NCBI GenBank assembly: GCA_036674765.1
Contig: JARVKI010000051.1
Coordinates: forward strand, 124,001 to 188,000
Direction of reading: 5' to 3'
DNA length: 64,000 bases
Source of the DNA: Seiridium cupressi
Taxonomy: Eukaryota; Ascomycota; Sordariomycetes; Amphisphaeriales; Sporocadaceae
Shown here: piece by piece, positions 33,879 to 44,817 of the stretch
Layout of the letters: the number at the start of each line of letters is the position of its first letter
Numbering within the stretch: the stretch's first letter is position 1
Program-made: the position numbers and the translations under genes
The notes under the pieces: generated by a model
The model's database searches: none
The model's input: only the letters and a program-made list of their open reading frames with translations
What the model was told of the DNA's origin: nothing

Positions 33879-36800
33879 ATGAAAGATCAAGTAGCTACAT
33901 GTCACATCTTGTCTTACTTTGGCATGCATACCCACAGGCCTCGAACGAAGATGAAAGGGACCATTTTCTTCGAATCATGTATCGTCGGCGTTACGGTATA
34001 TCGAGCACATGAATGCTCTGACCTGTTGGACTTTGGAGGAAATAGCATATTACTAGCATTCGCAGCATGAATTGAAGCAGTGAATTTCCATCCTTGCCCT
34101 CTTCGTGATACTTTAGAGTAGAGCCACCTGTATTGTTCACAAGGCCTTTCATCTACCTTGAAACTGGGATCCGTGTGTACCATTTAATTGTATATCCGCT
34201 TGATTTGCAACTATCTCCAACCGCTTTGTGCCATTTCAAGCATTCTGCCCCATTGAGCTGTTTGTGTTCCTGCCTTCTTGACTGCATGCATTTGTGCTTA
34301 CATGCATGCGACAGCGGTAGGTACCAACCTTTACGCCTGTTCCCCCGCATCTGCCCTACGTTCAGTCAATTGCACTCTCACTATTCTACAATTGACTTGA
34401 CTCTAATTATTAAAACCGAAACACAGTATCTCTATTGGATTTTCATTTCGTGACCGACCATTACTTGCCAAGGTATTCCGAAGTACACTTGCACATGTCG
34501 ATATTCCGCACATCTAACCATTACACCCTGTCTGTCCCCTTTCCACTGCATCGGGCAGACAAGTCTTCTCCGCATCCTCGACCAAGAAAGCCGGGAAGAC
34601 CGCAAATTGCGTCACATGCACTCATGTGACTCCGACCTGTTATTACATCTCATTTGCACCCCTGATGGGCGATTCAAAGCTCATGATGATGCCGTCAGGA
34701 GTCCTAGTTACGATGTGCTCTTTATTTCTTAGTTCTAACAAGTTCCCCATCTCTTAAGTCAGTATTTAGATTCAAAGAAAATGAATTTCAATTACTGTGA
34801 CACAGGTGCGACCAGTTATGTTTGACCAGACTTGCATTCGGCTACGCAACGGAGGCACGTTGGGCCATCGCACGCCGTGGTTCCTAAGGCTCACAACACC
34901 GATTTAAGTGACTTTGTAATGTTGCCAACCCCGAAACGACATGATGGTGAAGACGATTGCCATTTTAGCTCATGCATGAAATGCAACGTTTCCTCTCTTT
35001 CTATGGGATGAAGACCAGCTGTAGTGAGTATAAGCTAAATTGAAAAACTTAATTGTAAGGAGTTGAGTTACATCAAAGAGTACGACATTCGACGAGACCT
35101 ACTTAATTATTTAAAACAGCTCCATGTCAGCTTTTGAAGATTCACTTCTGCCCTCCGCAACTGTTGTAGTACCAGCTCGAGAAGTTGTGTCTCCCGTTAA
35201 TACGTTATGTACTGAAGTCAAAACAATGTACGATATCATCGAGGTCCAATGTATTACTCTTATTACAGAACTCATAGATACGGAAACCTCACTGTTTATA
35301 CGACCGTGACTTCGGAACGTGCAAACAACCCGATAACGGATAGTCAATGGGTAATGAATAATCACGCCTGGCATCAGCCCTTAAGCATAACATAGCCATA
35401 ACCAGTCAGGTTTCTGCAGGGTTTCAGTCAAGGACGCTGGAAAACACGCCACAGTAAGGTTACCTATAGAAAGCCTCCAAGTGGAACGATAGATTGGTTC
35501 GATGCAGCTACAATCAATAATAATCAAGAAATAGCATGACCGGCGGGATGCTGAAGCCAGAGACCTAGACCGGTGCCTGCCTAGAGTTTAAACTCCAATA
35601 TCCAGAGATGCACCGAGTGGCTCCTTCGGATAACGAGATAGTTGTCAGTACCTCCTTAAGTTATATAAGAGATAAAGGGTACTTGGAGTTCTCATGAAGG
35701 CGCAGTGTCATTCAATCTTCTCCGCACCGAGCTCCTGGCAGCATTCAAATATTGCCATCCGCGGGGTTAAGGTCTACATTGTATGAGATATCTAATGAAA
35801 ACATCGAAATCATCGAGAATTGCCACAACCCTTTACTGGAATCTAGGCAATCAACCATTCCGCAACCAAGAATCCATGAAATCAGACTATTGAAGTCACT
35901 GCTCCTCCCAGATACAAAATGCCTCAGCCGGAAAGTTTACCACTCCAGCTCTATTGACACATATTTGGCAACGGTCATTTTAAAGATAAGAATCTCTTAT
36001 CAAGCCACCCTTCGTTTAAAAACGTTATGTTGATATGATATATGATAGCATACGAGCGAGTCATAAGAAATCAGGCGTCAGTATTTACCCAATTAATAGC
36101 GTATGTCGAGCATATAGATTACAGGACAGAAGGAATTCTCCAATGAACGAAGGTACTCCCGGGAGAATAATTTGAGATGATTGGAGGCAAGGTTGTCTCT
36201 TGCTAAGGATCCTTCCAGCCCAACCGCGTAAACTATTTCGGTGGACTGAGACCATAGATAATACCCATAACGAAGGGTTGCCTACCCCTCCGCTTAGTCT
36301 CGTTCGTTGATGTAGAGATCATTCGGCTAAAATCTCCGTAGTCTGATCCTCAAATTATAAATGCTTTATTAAATTTGCTATACTTGGCTCTGAACTCGGT
36401 TATTACAAAAGTCTGGTCCCTTTATGCTCTAGTGATATGGAAATGCCTCAATGCCTAAATACTCCGGCTCCTAGGCTTCTCAAACTCGTCATGCTTGTGA
36501 TATCCTGTTTGCCACATTGCTTACGAGAAAGCCTAAATTTTACGTTTTGAGCATCCAGCAAGATTGAAAACAAGTCTGGACAAGATGTGTATCGTCTTGT
36601 ACGGAGTATCCGGGGACGTTTTCGCACCACAGATATGAACATTCTTCAGGGATGCACTACTGGTGTTTTTGTGTCGATCTGGTTTCCCCTATAGACGTAG
36701 AATATGTGTCAGCCTAGGAAAGAAATAATTCGAACGAGACATGTATTAAAGATCGTTCACAGACCTGGCATCCATTGTAAGTAAGGGCCTATCTATAGCT

Positions 36801-37445
36801 AAGCAGCCGGCAGATACCAAACGCGGGGCTCCGCTTCTCACTAATGACTCTTTGCACGGCCTCTTTAATATTGCCCAGCCATCGAGGAGAAGTTCAATCA
36901 GGCAATCCGTAAATGAAGTCTTTTTCCTGGTTGTGACTACTGCGTAAACTGACCATCGTACGTTGCCCAGGCAAGAATGTCTCCGGGAATAATTTTTCGG
37001 ACTTGCAAGTCTCAAGTCCGCATATTTCCGTGTCGCATCGCCAACATGGAATCGCAGAGACTTCGAGCTGCTATATAGAGAATGATCCGTCATATTCCAG
37101 AGACCTACCGGTAGCGCCTTCACGACCAGAGGGTTGCCAGTGCTCGTTAGTTGCCAAACAAACTGGCGTAAAGTTGCAGCATGTCGACGGCCAAGCCTGC
37201 AGGCCACTGGATCGCCGACAGGGGTAGTGAACAGCATGGCGGGGTGACCATAGCGCCACATCGATTCTGCCATCAATCCCTGACCGCGCAGTGTGGCCCG
37301 CCGATCAGCCAAAATTGTGATCTGTTCCGGAGACACTGTCGTGAGGGATTCCAAGCCTTCAAGTCATACCAGTTTGAAGAAAATAAGGTCCAATTGCCCC
37401 AGATGGACCACGTATAGACGCAATAGCCTCTGCAGGCCAATTGCA
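33879..37445. other. long intergenic tract, no gene supported
   Basis: About 3.6 kb, fairly A/T-rich between 34.7 and 36.7 kb. A 202-codon minus frame at 36746-37354 is the only long one and has no recognisable motif. The end of this tract is the leader of the CXC gene. No terminal repeats or tRNA-like structure were recognised. Confidence 0.5.
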
Positions 37446-39017
37446 ATGTCGCAACAGCCACAGTCGGCCAAGCGCATGCGCAGCAACACATCCAACGAGT
37501 TCACCCCGCAGACTGCTCCCGCACTGAGAGGACGACCATCCCACCTCGACGCCGCTGCCAACGTCGGCTTGTATTCCCCGAATGTGAACGTATACGACAC
37601 CAGCTTTGGCACGATCCCTTCTGGTCGCCAGGACGTTGGCTACAGTTCGTTCGTGTCGACGACCCAGCACACCGACTACCCCGCCGCGGGCTATGGTGAA
37701 CCGTACGACCCCCATCCGCACGCGAACAGTTACACGATAGCCCACGGCCTGCCTCCGCCGAGCGACTACAATGCCTCGTATGGAGGATACTACAGCCCAG
37801 ATATCGTTGCCAGTATCCATAATGCACCGTACTCCCCCGTGACAACACGACATTCGACCTCGGTCGGCCCAGAGACATACCCCCCCTCTCCGATACCCGG
37901 AAGCAGTGCTGGTACGTCTCTGTCCGAGATTCAGGGCCACGCGACCGCTTCTGCCGCACAGCACGCCTTGTCACAACAGTTCGATGATGTGTATGGCGCT
38001 CAGTCCGTCTCGCACCCTAGCACTCATCATGCCCAGACGCTGGCGTACCCTGACGCGGTCGTCAATTCCCAGTTTACTCCACCCGCCGAGACTGTGATCA
38101 ACTCACAATATAGCGTGCCACCACCTCGCCATTTGAGCCTTAATGGGCATCACCCGAGTCCAGGGCTCGCGGAATTGGACGAGGAGGACAGTGACGAGGA
38201 CGCCCAGGGCGAAACAGCCGACGAAGCCGAAGCCATCGAGGTATGCGCTTATTTTTGGCCACTTTTCATGCTGTTACGACTGACCGCCCCTTCCTAGATA
38301 ACACCCAGCCCAGTCCCGAACACCAAGCCTGTCCCTAGTCTCAAGAGGAACACCAGTGACGAGCCGTCGAAATCCTCGGAAACCAAGTGCGCTTGCAAGA
38401 AGGGCAGAGGAAAGAAGAAGGCGTGTACATCCTGTGCTTGTAGCCGGTATGGGCGGAAATGTGGTAAATCGTGCTCCTGTGGTTCTGCTTGTGGCAATCC
38501 GTTTCAGGACCTCACGACCTTCTTTGGGCCGCCAAACAAGTTTCCAAAGCCTTGCGATGCGAACCCATGCTTTGCGACGTGGTTATCGAACCAACCAAAT
38601 ATCGAGGAGCTGGACTTGGACCTGATGGTTGACATGCTGCTATATGACGATGCCTCGTGGGCTACCATAAAAAAGCAGACCAAGACATTCAAGGACTGGG
38701 AGGACAAATGGCTGAAAGCAAAGAATTCCAAGTCGAAGAAACTGAAAGAAGACCGAGAGCGCCTGGAATTCGAGCTGCTACGCGGTGCGCTGGGTAACTG
38801 CAACTCGAATGATTTCCAGGGCTTCTGGTACAGCTTCTGCCGAGGGCAGTGGGTGCCCATGGACGACTGGGAGCACTGTCGAGAATGCAAGACCTGCGCG
38901 CCGAGTAACGAGTGGCACTGTGAACAACACAACCGATGTACGACGAATGGTACTTGTCCGGGTTGCGTAGGAAACACCTCGTATCCCGAGTTGGCTTCAT
39001 ATCCTGTGGCAGTATAG
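37446..39017 (+). CDS. CXC-domain (MSL2/tesmin-type) DNA-binding protein
   Basis: Two exons (37446-38240, 38298-39017) in phase give 504 residues. Residues 1-265 are disordered and rich in S, P, Y, T and H, ending with an acidic patch (LDEEDSDEDAQGETADEAEA). The domain lies at about residues 296-330: CAC, then ACTSCACSRYGRKCGKSCSC and GSACG. It has nine cysteines in the order expected for a Zn3Cys9 CXC cluster, a DNA-binding fold known from MSL2 and tesmin/TSO1 proteins. After it come a conserved-looking NPCFATWL and a lysine-rich coiled segment (WLKAKNSKSKKLKEDRERLE). A C-terminal second cysteine/histidine cluster (CRECKTCAPSNEWHCEQH through CPGC) could bind more zinc. I start at ATG 37446 because upstream in-frame sequence has no ATG context. 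Nuclear chromatin role inferred. Confidence 0.88.
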
Positions 39018-39582
39018 AGGCCGGCGAATGATTTCTTTTGTACTTATGGGAATGATGACATAGAGGGACGAACGAGGAGTTCTGAGGAGTGAATTGTGTT
39101 CCTAGCATATATACCAAAGCATTTGGTTGGAGTCAGGAGGTAAACAAGTGCGTTTTAGACATTTCAGCCCAATTTGAGATTTCCATTCATTTTTTGACCA
39201 TTCCAGTCTCTGTCACTGAAGTGCGGAATTCACAACCAGGCGAACACTGACTCGTTCGATATTTGTCCGCTTCGCTCGGTCGTGCTTGCGGATCTATAAG
39301 GCGTCTGCCGAGATTTAAGATTGGAAGGAGCGACACTCCCCTGGCGGCATGGCTGAACGAGACGCATAAAAAAATGAGCGTTATGAGAAATTCGACGACT
39401 GCGAGCATATCGAGGCATTGTTTGTTATCCTTCGTTTTGCCCCATTTTCCTTCCCATCAACAACGAGCCACTCCATCAAATGAGACATCCAAAAGTATTC
39501 AAATACTATAGGACAGCTCAACGAACATCGCCTGGGGTATCAATTTCCAGCTCAGCGCAAATACTACAATAGCTCGCTATTC
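39018..39582. other. intergenic, 3' flank of CXC gene
   Basis: Only short overlapping frames of fewer than 83 codons; none is convincing. Nothing else seen. Confidence 0.5.
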
Positions 39583-40427
39583 TCAAAGAAGCAGGGCAAA
39601 CGCCGCCCCGATCATGGCCATCGACAAACCGAGCACGCCTAATTTCAGTCCAGTGCCCGCAGCCACCTGGCTACCCGGCATGGTAACGCTCGCACGAACT
39701 CAAGCTACTGTAACGCAATCCTCTGACAGAGGCCCCTTCTGAGTAGTGGTGTCTTTTGTATGGCCCCAAGTAATGATAATAGCGTATGTCTTCGTGCCAC
39801 ACTTGTGGTAGTTCGACAGATCATCAGTGCGATCCACTGTATTCGATGTGTAGGTCACTTCGTGGTCGGTAAGAAAGTCCTCCTTGAAATCGAAGCCAGC
39901 TGAGAATGATGTTAGTCCTGGCGAATACCGGCCCAATATCGTCGTTTTAGAGGCCATGACTTACTAGTGTATTCCTGAGGTTGGAAGGGTCACTCAGAAT
40001 CTTGGCTAATTTGTGATATTCCAGAGGCCTGGACAGCTGCTGCCATCAGTGCTTTGGGGGGCATTCGCCATCGCCTTCTTGATATTTGCAATGCATTTTG
40101 ACGTGAGGAGACCGGCACATGCGCCAGCCCCAGTGTAGTCCCGCATGTCAAGAATACTGAAGGCATTCACGCAGCCATACCAGGAGTCCTGATCAGCCTT
40201 GATGAGCTTAGTCACGTTTCCGCCATCCTTGACCAATTCGGCTGGAGGAATGAGTCTGAAACCGGCGGCGAGACATGAGAGCCAGTCGTTGGCCAATCCA
40301 GTGTGGGCAAGTTGGCCGCAACACCGATCTCAAGTTCCCAACCGTCAAGCATGGTTCCCAGGTAAGGGCTTGTGACATTTGGTCCGGCGATGGGATGGCG
40401 AGGTTGCGTTAGGCGACTGTAAGCCAT
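39583..40427 (-). pseudogene. broken secreted or GPI-anchored-type protein gene
   Basis: Two protein-like blocks lie in one frame on the minus strand. The first (40296-40006) has spaced cysteines (SWYGCVNAFSILDMRDYTG, ACAGLLTSKC, SSCPGLW). The second (39957-39703) reads SFSAGFDFKEDFLTDHEVTY and ends SEDCVTVA at a TGA (39700-39702). Beyond that TGA the same frame stays open to 39583 and ends with a glycine/serine spacer and a hydrophobic tail, LGVLGLSMAMIGAAFALLL, then a stop. That is exactly the shape of a GPI-anchor or membrane signal. Between the two blocks the frame has four stops. So the gene is either interrupted by nonsense changes or has introns I cannot place. Family not recognised. 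A signal peptide was not found upstream. Confidence 0.4.
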
Positions 40428-41491
40428 TTTTTAGAGCCTGGATACTGTTTCGTTCCAAATTGCTCCGAACCATCATATAATCATTAATATATAATCATAA
40501 TTCGTAGGAACTCAATTACTTGAACAATGATGCAGACATGTGGTGTATCATCCCTGGTAAATTATCTATGAAGTGTAACACGGCCCAGCGATAACTTGGA
40601 ACCTAGGATACAGATACTTAACGGACACACAAGTCTTGCACCATATTGGGATATAATTTTGCGACCATTCGAAGCACTAACAATGGCAAGCGCACAGATA
40701 GTGATACTGCATCGGCACATCTTGTATGCAGTTCTTCAAGCAGATTTGACACCAGTAGCGCCCGTGTCACATGGCTTAACTCGGCACTTGATGAAGTCCC
40801 CACAAGATCAATTGGGATGCTGGTTGGCCCCAAAGACCCGTTTCTCCCAACCGCAAACCGCAGCACGGTGGGGGCTCCAAGTTGCAGGAAATGAGCTCCA
40901 AGCCTTTTCAGGAAAGAACGTAATTATTCAAAGGCTTATCTAGCATTGATCTGCCGGACTTCAGAACATCAGCGCTTGGCGACAACATTGGCCGCTGACA
41001 CCCATTCATCTGGTCTCACGGCGAGCCGGAGCCGGTTGCCTAATACCGTCTAGGTCCGAGTTACAGATTAAAGCCCCTCCATATTGGACAAGCTCAAATC
41101 AGTCAAAGAGATGACAGAGCGCCGTATAGCAGCACGCCATCCCCTTGTCCTCAATGCAGCGGAAACTCAATGGATGGACCGGATTGGATAGCATTGCGTG
41201 ACAAACTCCAGATAAACTTTATGATCCCTTAGAGGCGCACCTTCTCCAATTGTCAGTTACTGAGCCGCCGCCTCGTATTGTGACACGCTCCCCACAAACT
41301 GGGTCACATTCGCGCAGCAGCGCATTTATGGCAATGAAGTATGCCATTCTCCGCGGCCAGTCCGGTGTCGTTTGTCTACGGTAGATATAGCGGGCGGCCG
41401 GTGTCGAAAGATAAACTCAGCCCACATCGCCTCTTGTGTCAATGCCCGACCCATAGGAAAGTCAGGAGTGGATGATAGATCAGACGGAATC
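40428..41491. other. intergenic, no gene supported
   Basis: Frames at 40596-40943 (+), 40646-40894 (+) and 40618-40866 (-) overlap each other; at most one could be real and none has a motif I know. The right end is the promoter of the beta-lactamase-like gene. Confidence 0.45.
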
Positions 41492-43410
41492 ATGCGACTC
41501 GGGAACAATCTCGCATTTCCGCTCTTACTGGCGACACAAGTGGTAGTGATCCTGGGCGAGATACCCAACTGTCCCTACCTAGGCCCGGTCTTCCCCAAAC
41601 CCACCAATCTGGCTTCATCGGATACCATCATCCAAGCCGTAGCAAATCTTAGTTCAGCGTTTGCTGACTACGAGAACGATCCCGCCAACAACCCCGACGA
41701 GACGTCTTGGTCTATCCAAGTCTTTTCGGGCTCCGACAATGACGATGTGCCCATCTGGGAGCATTATCATACCGCTCCCAACATAAACACATCCTTCGCC
41801 AGCGTTGTTGACGGGAATACCATCTACCGGCTAGGAAGCGTGACTAAAATTTTCACCATCCTGGCATTCCTCGTTGGTTCTGGAGACAAGTATTGGAATG
41901 CGCCAGTGACAGATTATATCCCAGAGCTAGCTCAGCTTGCGGAGGAGAGCGATCAAGATTTCGACCCTCTTATGGACGTGGACTGGCGTGATATTACGCT
42001 GGCTGCTTTGGCGAGCCAGATGGCGGGCATTGTGAGGGACTATGGTATCTTGGGAGAACTAACGCAAGAGAACAACCAATCGATCCTCATGGCGCAGGGC
42101 TTTCCTTCTGCGCCATTAGACCAGGTACCACCTTGTGGGGAATATTACCTATGCACGAGAGAGCGTGAGTGCTCTCTTCTGTCGAGTCAATCGACATTTC
42201 AAGTGACTAAAAACTTGTAGAACTATTCAAAGGCCTGAAAATCGTGCCACCGTCGTGGGCACCCTACACGACGCCTGGGTATAGCAATTTGGGATATCAG
42301 CTTCTAGCATACGCACTCGAAAATATCACCGGGAGGGGGTTCCAGGATATTCTTGAGAATGATGTTCTTTATCCACTGAATCTCGAGCACACGTACTATT
42401 CCAAACCTCCTGCTGGCGCACCTGGCATAGTGCCAAACGGTAACAACTATGGGTGGTCTTTCAGTCTCGGGGAAGCCAGTCCGTACGAGCTCACCTACAA
42501 ATTCTGTTCTATCGGTATCAGCAGCTAATGTATACACAGCACTGGAAACATGTATACCTCCATCAACGACCTTTCCTCGCTCGGCCGGGCTATATTTCGG
42601 TCCACCCTCATTCCATCTTCCATGACGCGGCGCTGGCTGCAGCCTGCAGCACTAACATCGGAAATGCTCGCCAGCGTCGGATATCCCTGGGGCATCCGCC
42701 GGATCCAGCTCGGATCCGGGACGGATGGAAACCGGGTCGTTGACTCGTACGGCAAAGCAGGTAGCATCAACGCCTACCAATCCCTGCTGGTCCTCCTACC
42801 CGACTACAATGTGGGCATCTCCGCGCTGTTGGCCGGCGCCTGGCCGGGCAATGCCAACTGGGACATGGCTGATCTGATTGGGAACATCATGCTTCCAGCA
42901 CTTGAGAAGACTGCGCAATTGCAGGCAGATGCGGCCTATGCCGGCACGTACGAATCCTCGGACCTGGGACAACTGAACAGTAGCATCATCCTAAGCACAA
43001 ATTCCTCACGTCCGGGTTTGGGGGTGGATAGCTGGATCAGCAATGGAACGGATATGATCACCGTTGCGGTGAGGTATACCCTGAACTACAATGTGACGTA
43101 TCCCATGATCCGACTCTACCCCACGGGGCTGGATTCAAGGAACGGCCAGGGCCACAACAAAAGCAGGAGGGCAGCGAATGATGGGAACGAAGGCAAGAAA
43201 GTTGCCTTCAAGGCCGTTGTGGAGAATCTGGACGCTACGGACGAAACGGGGAAAATGTTCAGTACGGATTGTGGATCGTGGATCAGCCAGACTGCGGCCG
43301 TGTATGCGGATATGCCGCTAGACCAATTTGTGTTTACATTTGACGACAACGGCCATGTCACGCATATTGAGAACTTGGCACTGAGGGCCAAGCTGGATAA
43401 AGTTCAATAG
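41492..43410 (+). CDS. secreted serine beta-lactamase-fold protein
   Basis: Three exons (41492-42164, 42221-42482, 42540-43410) join in phase to 601 residues. The N-terminus is a secretion signal (MRLGNNLAFPLLLATQVVVI). The penicillin-binding/class C fold has the catalytic S-x-x-K as GSVTKIF (Ser116, Lys119) and Y-x-N as PGYSNLG (Tyr245, Asn247). GEASPTGNMYTSINDLS spans the second splice junction, confirming it. A SYGKAGSINAYQS segment is likely the third active-site strand. The C-terminal ~200 residues form an extra beta-rich domain with several N-glycosylation sequons. Relatives are widespread in fungi and act as hydrolases, esterases or transacylases; real antibiotic hydrolysis is rarely shown. 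Substrate unknown. Upstream in-frame sequence to 41372 lacks a better ATG. Confidence 0.92.
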
Positions 43411-43847
43411 CAAGGAGGAGTTTCCCAGGTAAACCAGCAAGGGTCACTGTTTCAGAACGAACTGTTCTAGTGGAATGTGCTCACATGCATCTGTGCTGCG
43501 TCGATGTTTCTTGATGGCGTTCATCCAACCCCAGATAGCCTTTATGCTCAGCCGCAACGAACACTACAGTGTAGCAGCTGTCAGCGGGGAGTATTAGAAC
43601 GAGGAACAAAGAACAGGCGTAACAGTAATAACTATAATTGTTCTTTGCCCCTGTCTCGTGGTGTATGGTAGGGGTAAGGGATGGACAGTTGTAGCACGGA
43701 GTGCTGCAATTATTCTTTAGCCCGTTCTATTGAGTATAAAACCAATCCTTTGTCTACCTGAAACCCATGGCATTTATAAACCTCTATTAAGGCACCTTTG
43801 TCAAGTCATCCCTCTCCCACACCTCTTTCATCAACAAATATCTAGCA
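43411..43847. other. intergenic, promoter of the 191-residue protein
   Basis: No gene. It contains a TATA-like TATAAAA at 43735-43741, about 107 bases before the next ATG, followed by a C/T-rich leader (TCATCCCTCTCCCACACCTC). Confidence 0.5.
43735..43741 (+). promoter_or_regulatory. TATA-box-like element
   Basis: TATAAAA in the sequence GAGTATAAAACC, 107 bases upstream of ATG 43848. The distance and the pyrimidine-rich leader that follows fit a core promoter for the downstream gene. Not tested. Confidence 0.45.
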
Positions 43848-44423
43848 ATGTCCCGACTCCACAGCCTTAATCCTTCCAGCAGCAGCGCCGCCAATGGTGA
43901 CGGTGGCTGCGATCGCCAGCGTAGCGGTGCACCATCTACCCATTTGGCCGAGTCACGTCAGGATTCTGTCGCTCACAGTACAACCGATTGGCCGCCCGCG
44001 CTCCCTAAAGACCGCCGGCGACGAGACTCGATCTGGTGGCAACAACCGGCTATCATCCCATCCGGCTCGATACTACACCGAGACCCAACGCGGTTGGCAG
44101 AGAGCGTACTAAACTCCGGTCCGCCGGACTTCGAGTCTAGCCGGGCCTTCCAGATGCTAACCAGCACCAGCTCCGGCTTCTCTTCAGCCAAACGCCGTTC
44201 TTCGGTTTCCGGCGGAGTCGGAACCTCCCAACAAAGAAATTTTGTGATGCGACATAGCACTGATCAGGGCCAGCAGACTCTTTATCCGTGCTGGAGTACA
44301 GACATGAGATCAACCTCGTCACGTCAGCAGTCACCTATTACCGAAGACTCCTACAATTGGGATGCCGACTTTGACCGATGTCCTATCGATTCACCGGCTT
44401 CATCGCATATCACGTCTCAGTGA
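43848..44423 (+). CDS. hypothetical disordered 191-residue protein
   Basis: Single-exon ORF starting at an ATG in good context (TAGCAATGTCC), with a TATA-like element and C/T-rich leader upstream. The protein is serine-, proline- and arginine-rich with no predicted fold (LNPSSSSAANGDGG, PKDRRRRDSIWWQQPAIIP, SAKRRSSVSGGVG). Several R-R-x-S sites could be kinase targets. A tail DSYNWDADFDRCP is acidic and aromatic. No family recognised. The promoter features raise my confidence that it is a gene and not a chance frame. Confidence 0.55.
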   Translation: MSRLHSLNPSSSSAANGDGGCDRQRSGAPSTHLAESRQDSVAHSTTDWPPALPKDRRRRDSIWWQQPAIIPSGSILHRDPTRLAESVLNSGPPDFESSRAFQMLTSTSSGFSSAKRRSSVSGGVGTSQQRNFVMRHSTDQGQQTLYPCWSTDMRSTSSRQQSPITEDSYNWDADFDRCPIDSPASSHITSQ

Positions 44424-44817
44424 TCACTTCATAATGCCAGGGACCAGGATCTCCAACGAAGTCGGAGGTATCCTGCGTCATAGACCCACTATGTGAAGAG
44501 TTGGTAGGTAAGATGTTACCGTACAACAATGGTAAGTGAAGGCGAGCAGTGTGGACAAATTCGAGCAAACCGGCCGCATCTATTCTACCAACTGACAGAT
44601 TTTATTGAATCGTGAACACCAGGCACATTGGAACAATTGATTCCATTTACTATATTTGTATTAACAATCTATTTTAATATTGGCTGGCTAACCGTAATGT
44701 CATTCAAATGGCTATTTCCGTACATAAAGACAGTAATCCCATCATATACTTCGTAATTCTTGACCTTTTTGCCTTCGTGTAGATCTTTGAGACCGCGTTA
44801 TCCATCATACTTTTCCA
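44424..44817. other. intergenic, convergent 3' ends
   Basis: About 390 bases, A/T-rich (TATTTGTATTAACAATC and similar), between two converging genes. Nothing else seen. Confidence 0.6.

Noticed and set aside
36746..37354. 202-codon minus-strand frame
   Set aside because: The nominal start is not an ATG, no motif is recognisable, composition is mixed, and no neighbouring exon could be attached. A real lineage-specific gene is possible but not supported.
37293..37445. N-terminal extension of the CXC protein
   Set aside because: The frame is open but begins without an ATG; the first ATG is at 37446 and the upstream residues have no domain character.
40596..40943. 115-codon plus frame and its antisense partner
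   Set aside because: Both strands are open over the same bases with no motif; neither could be preferred.
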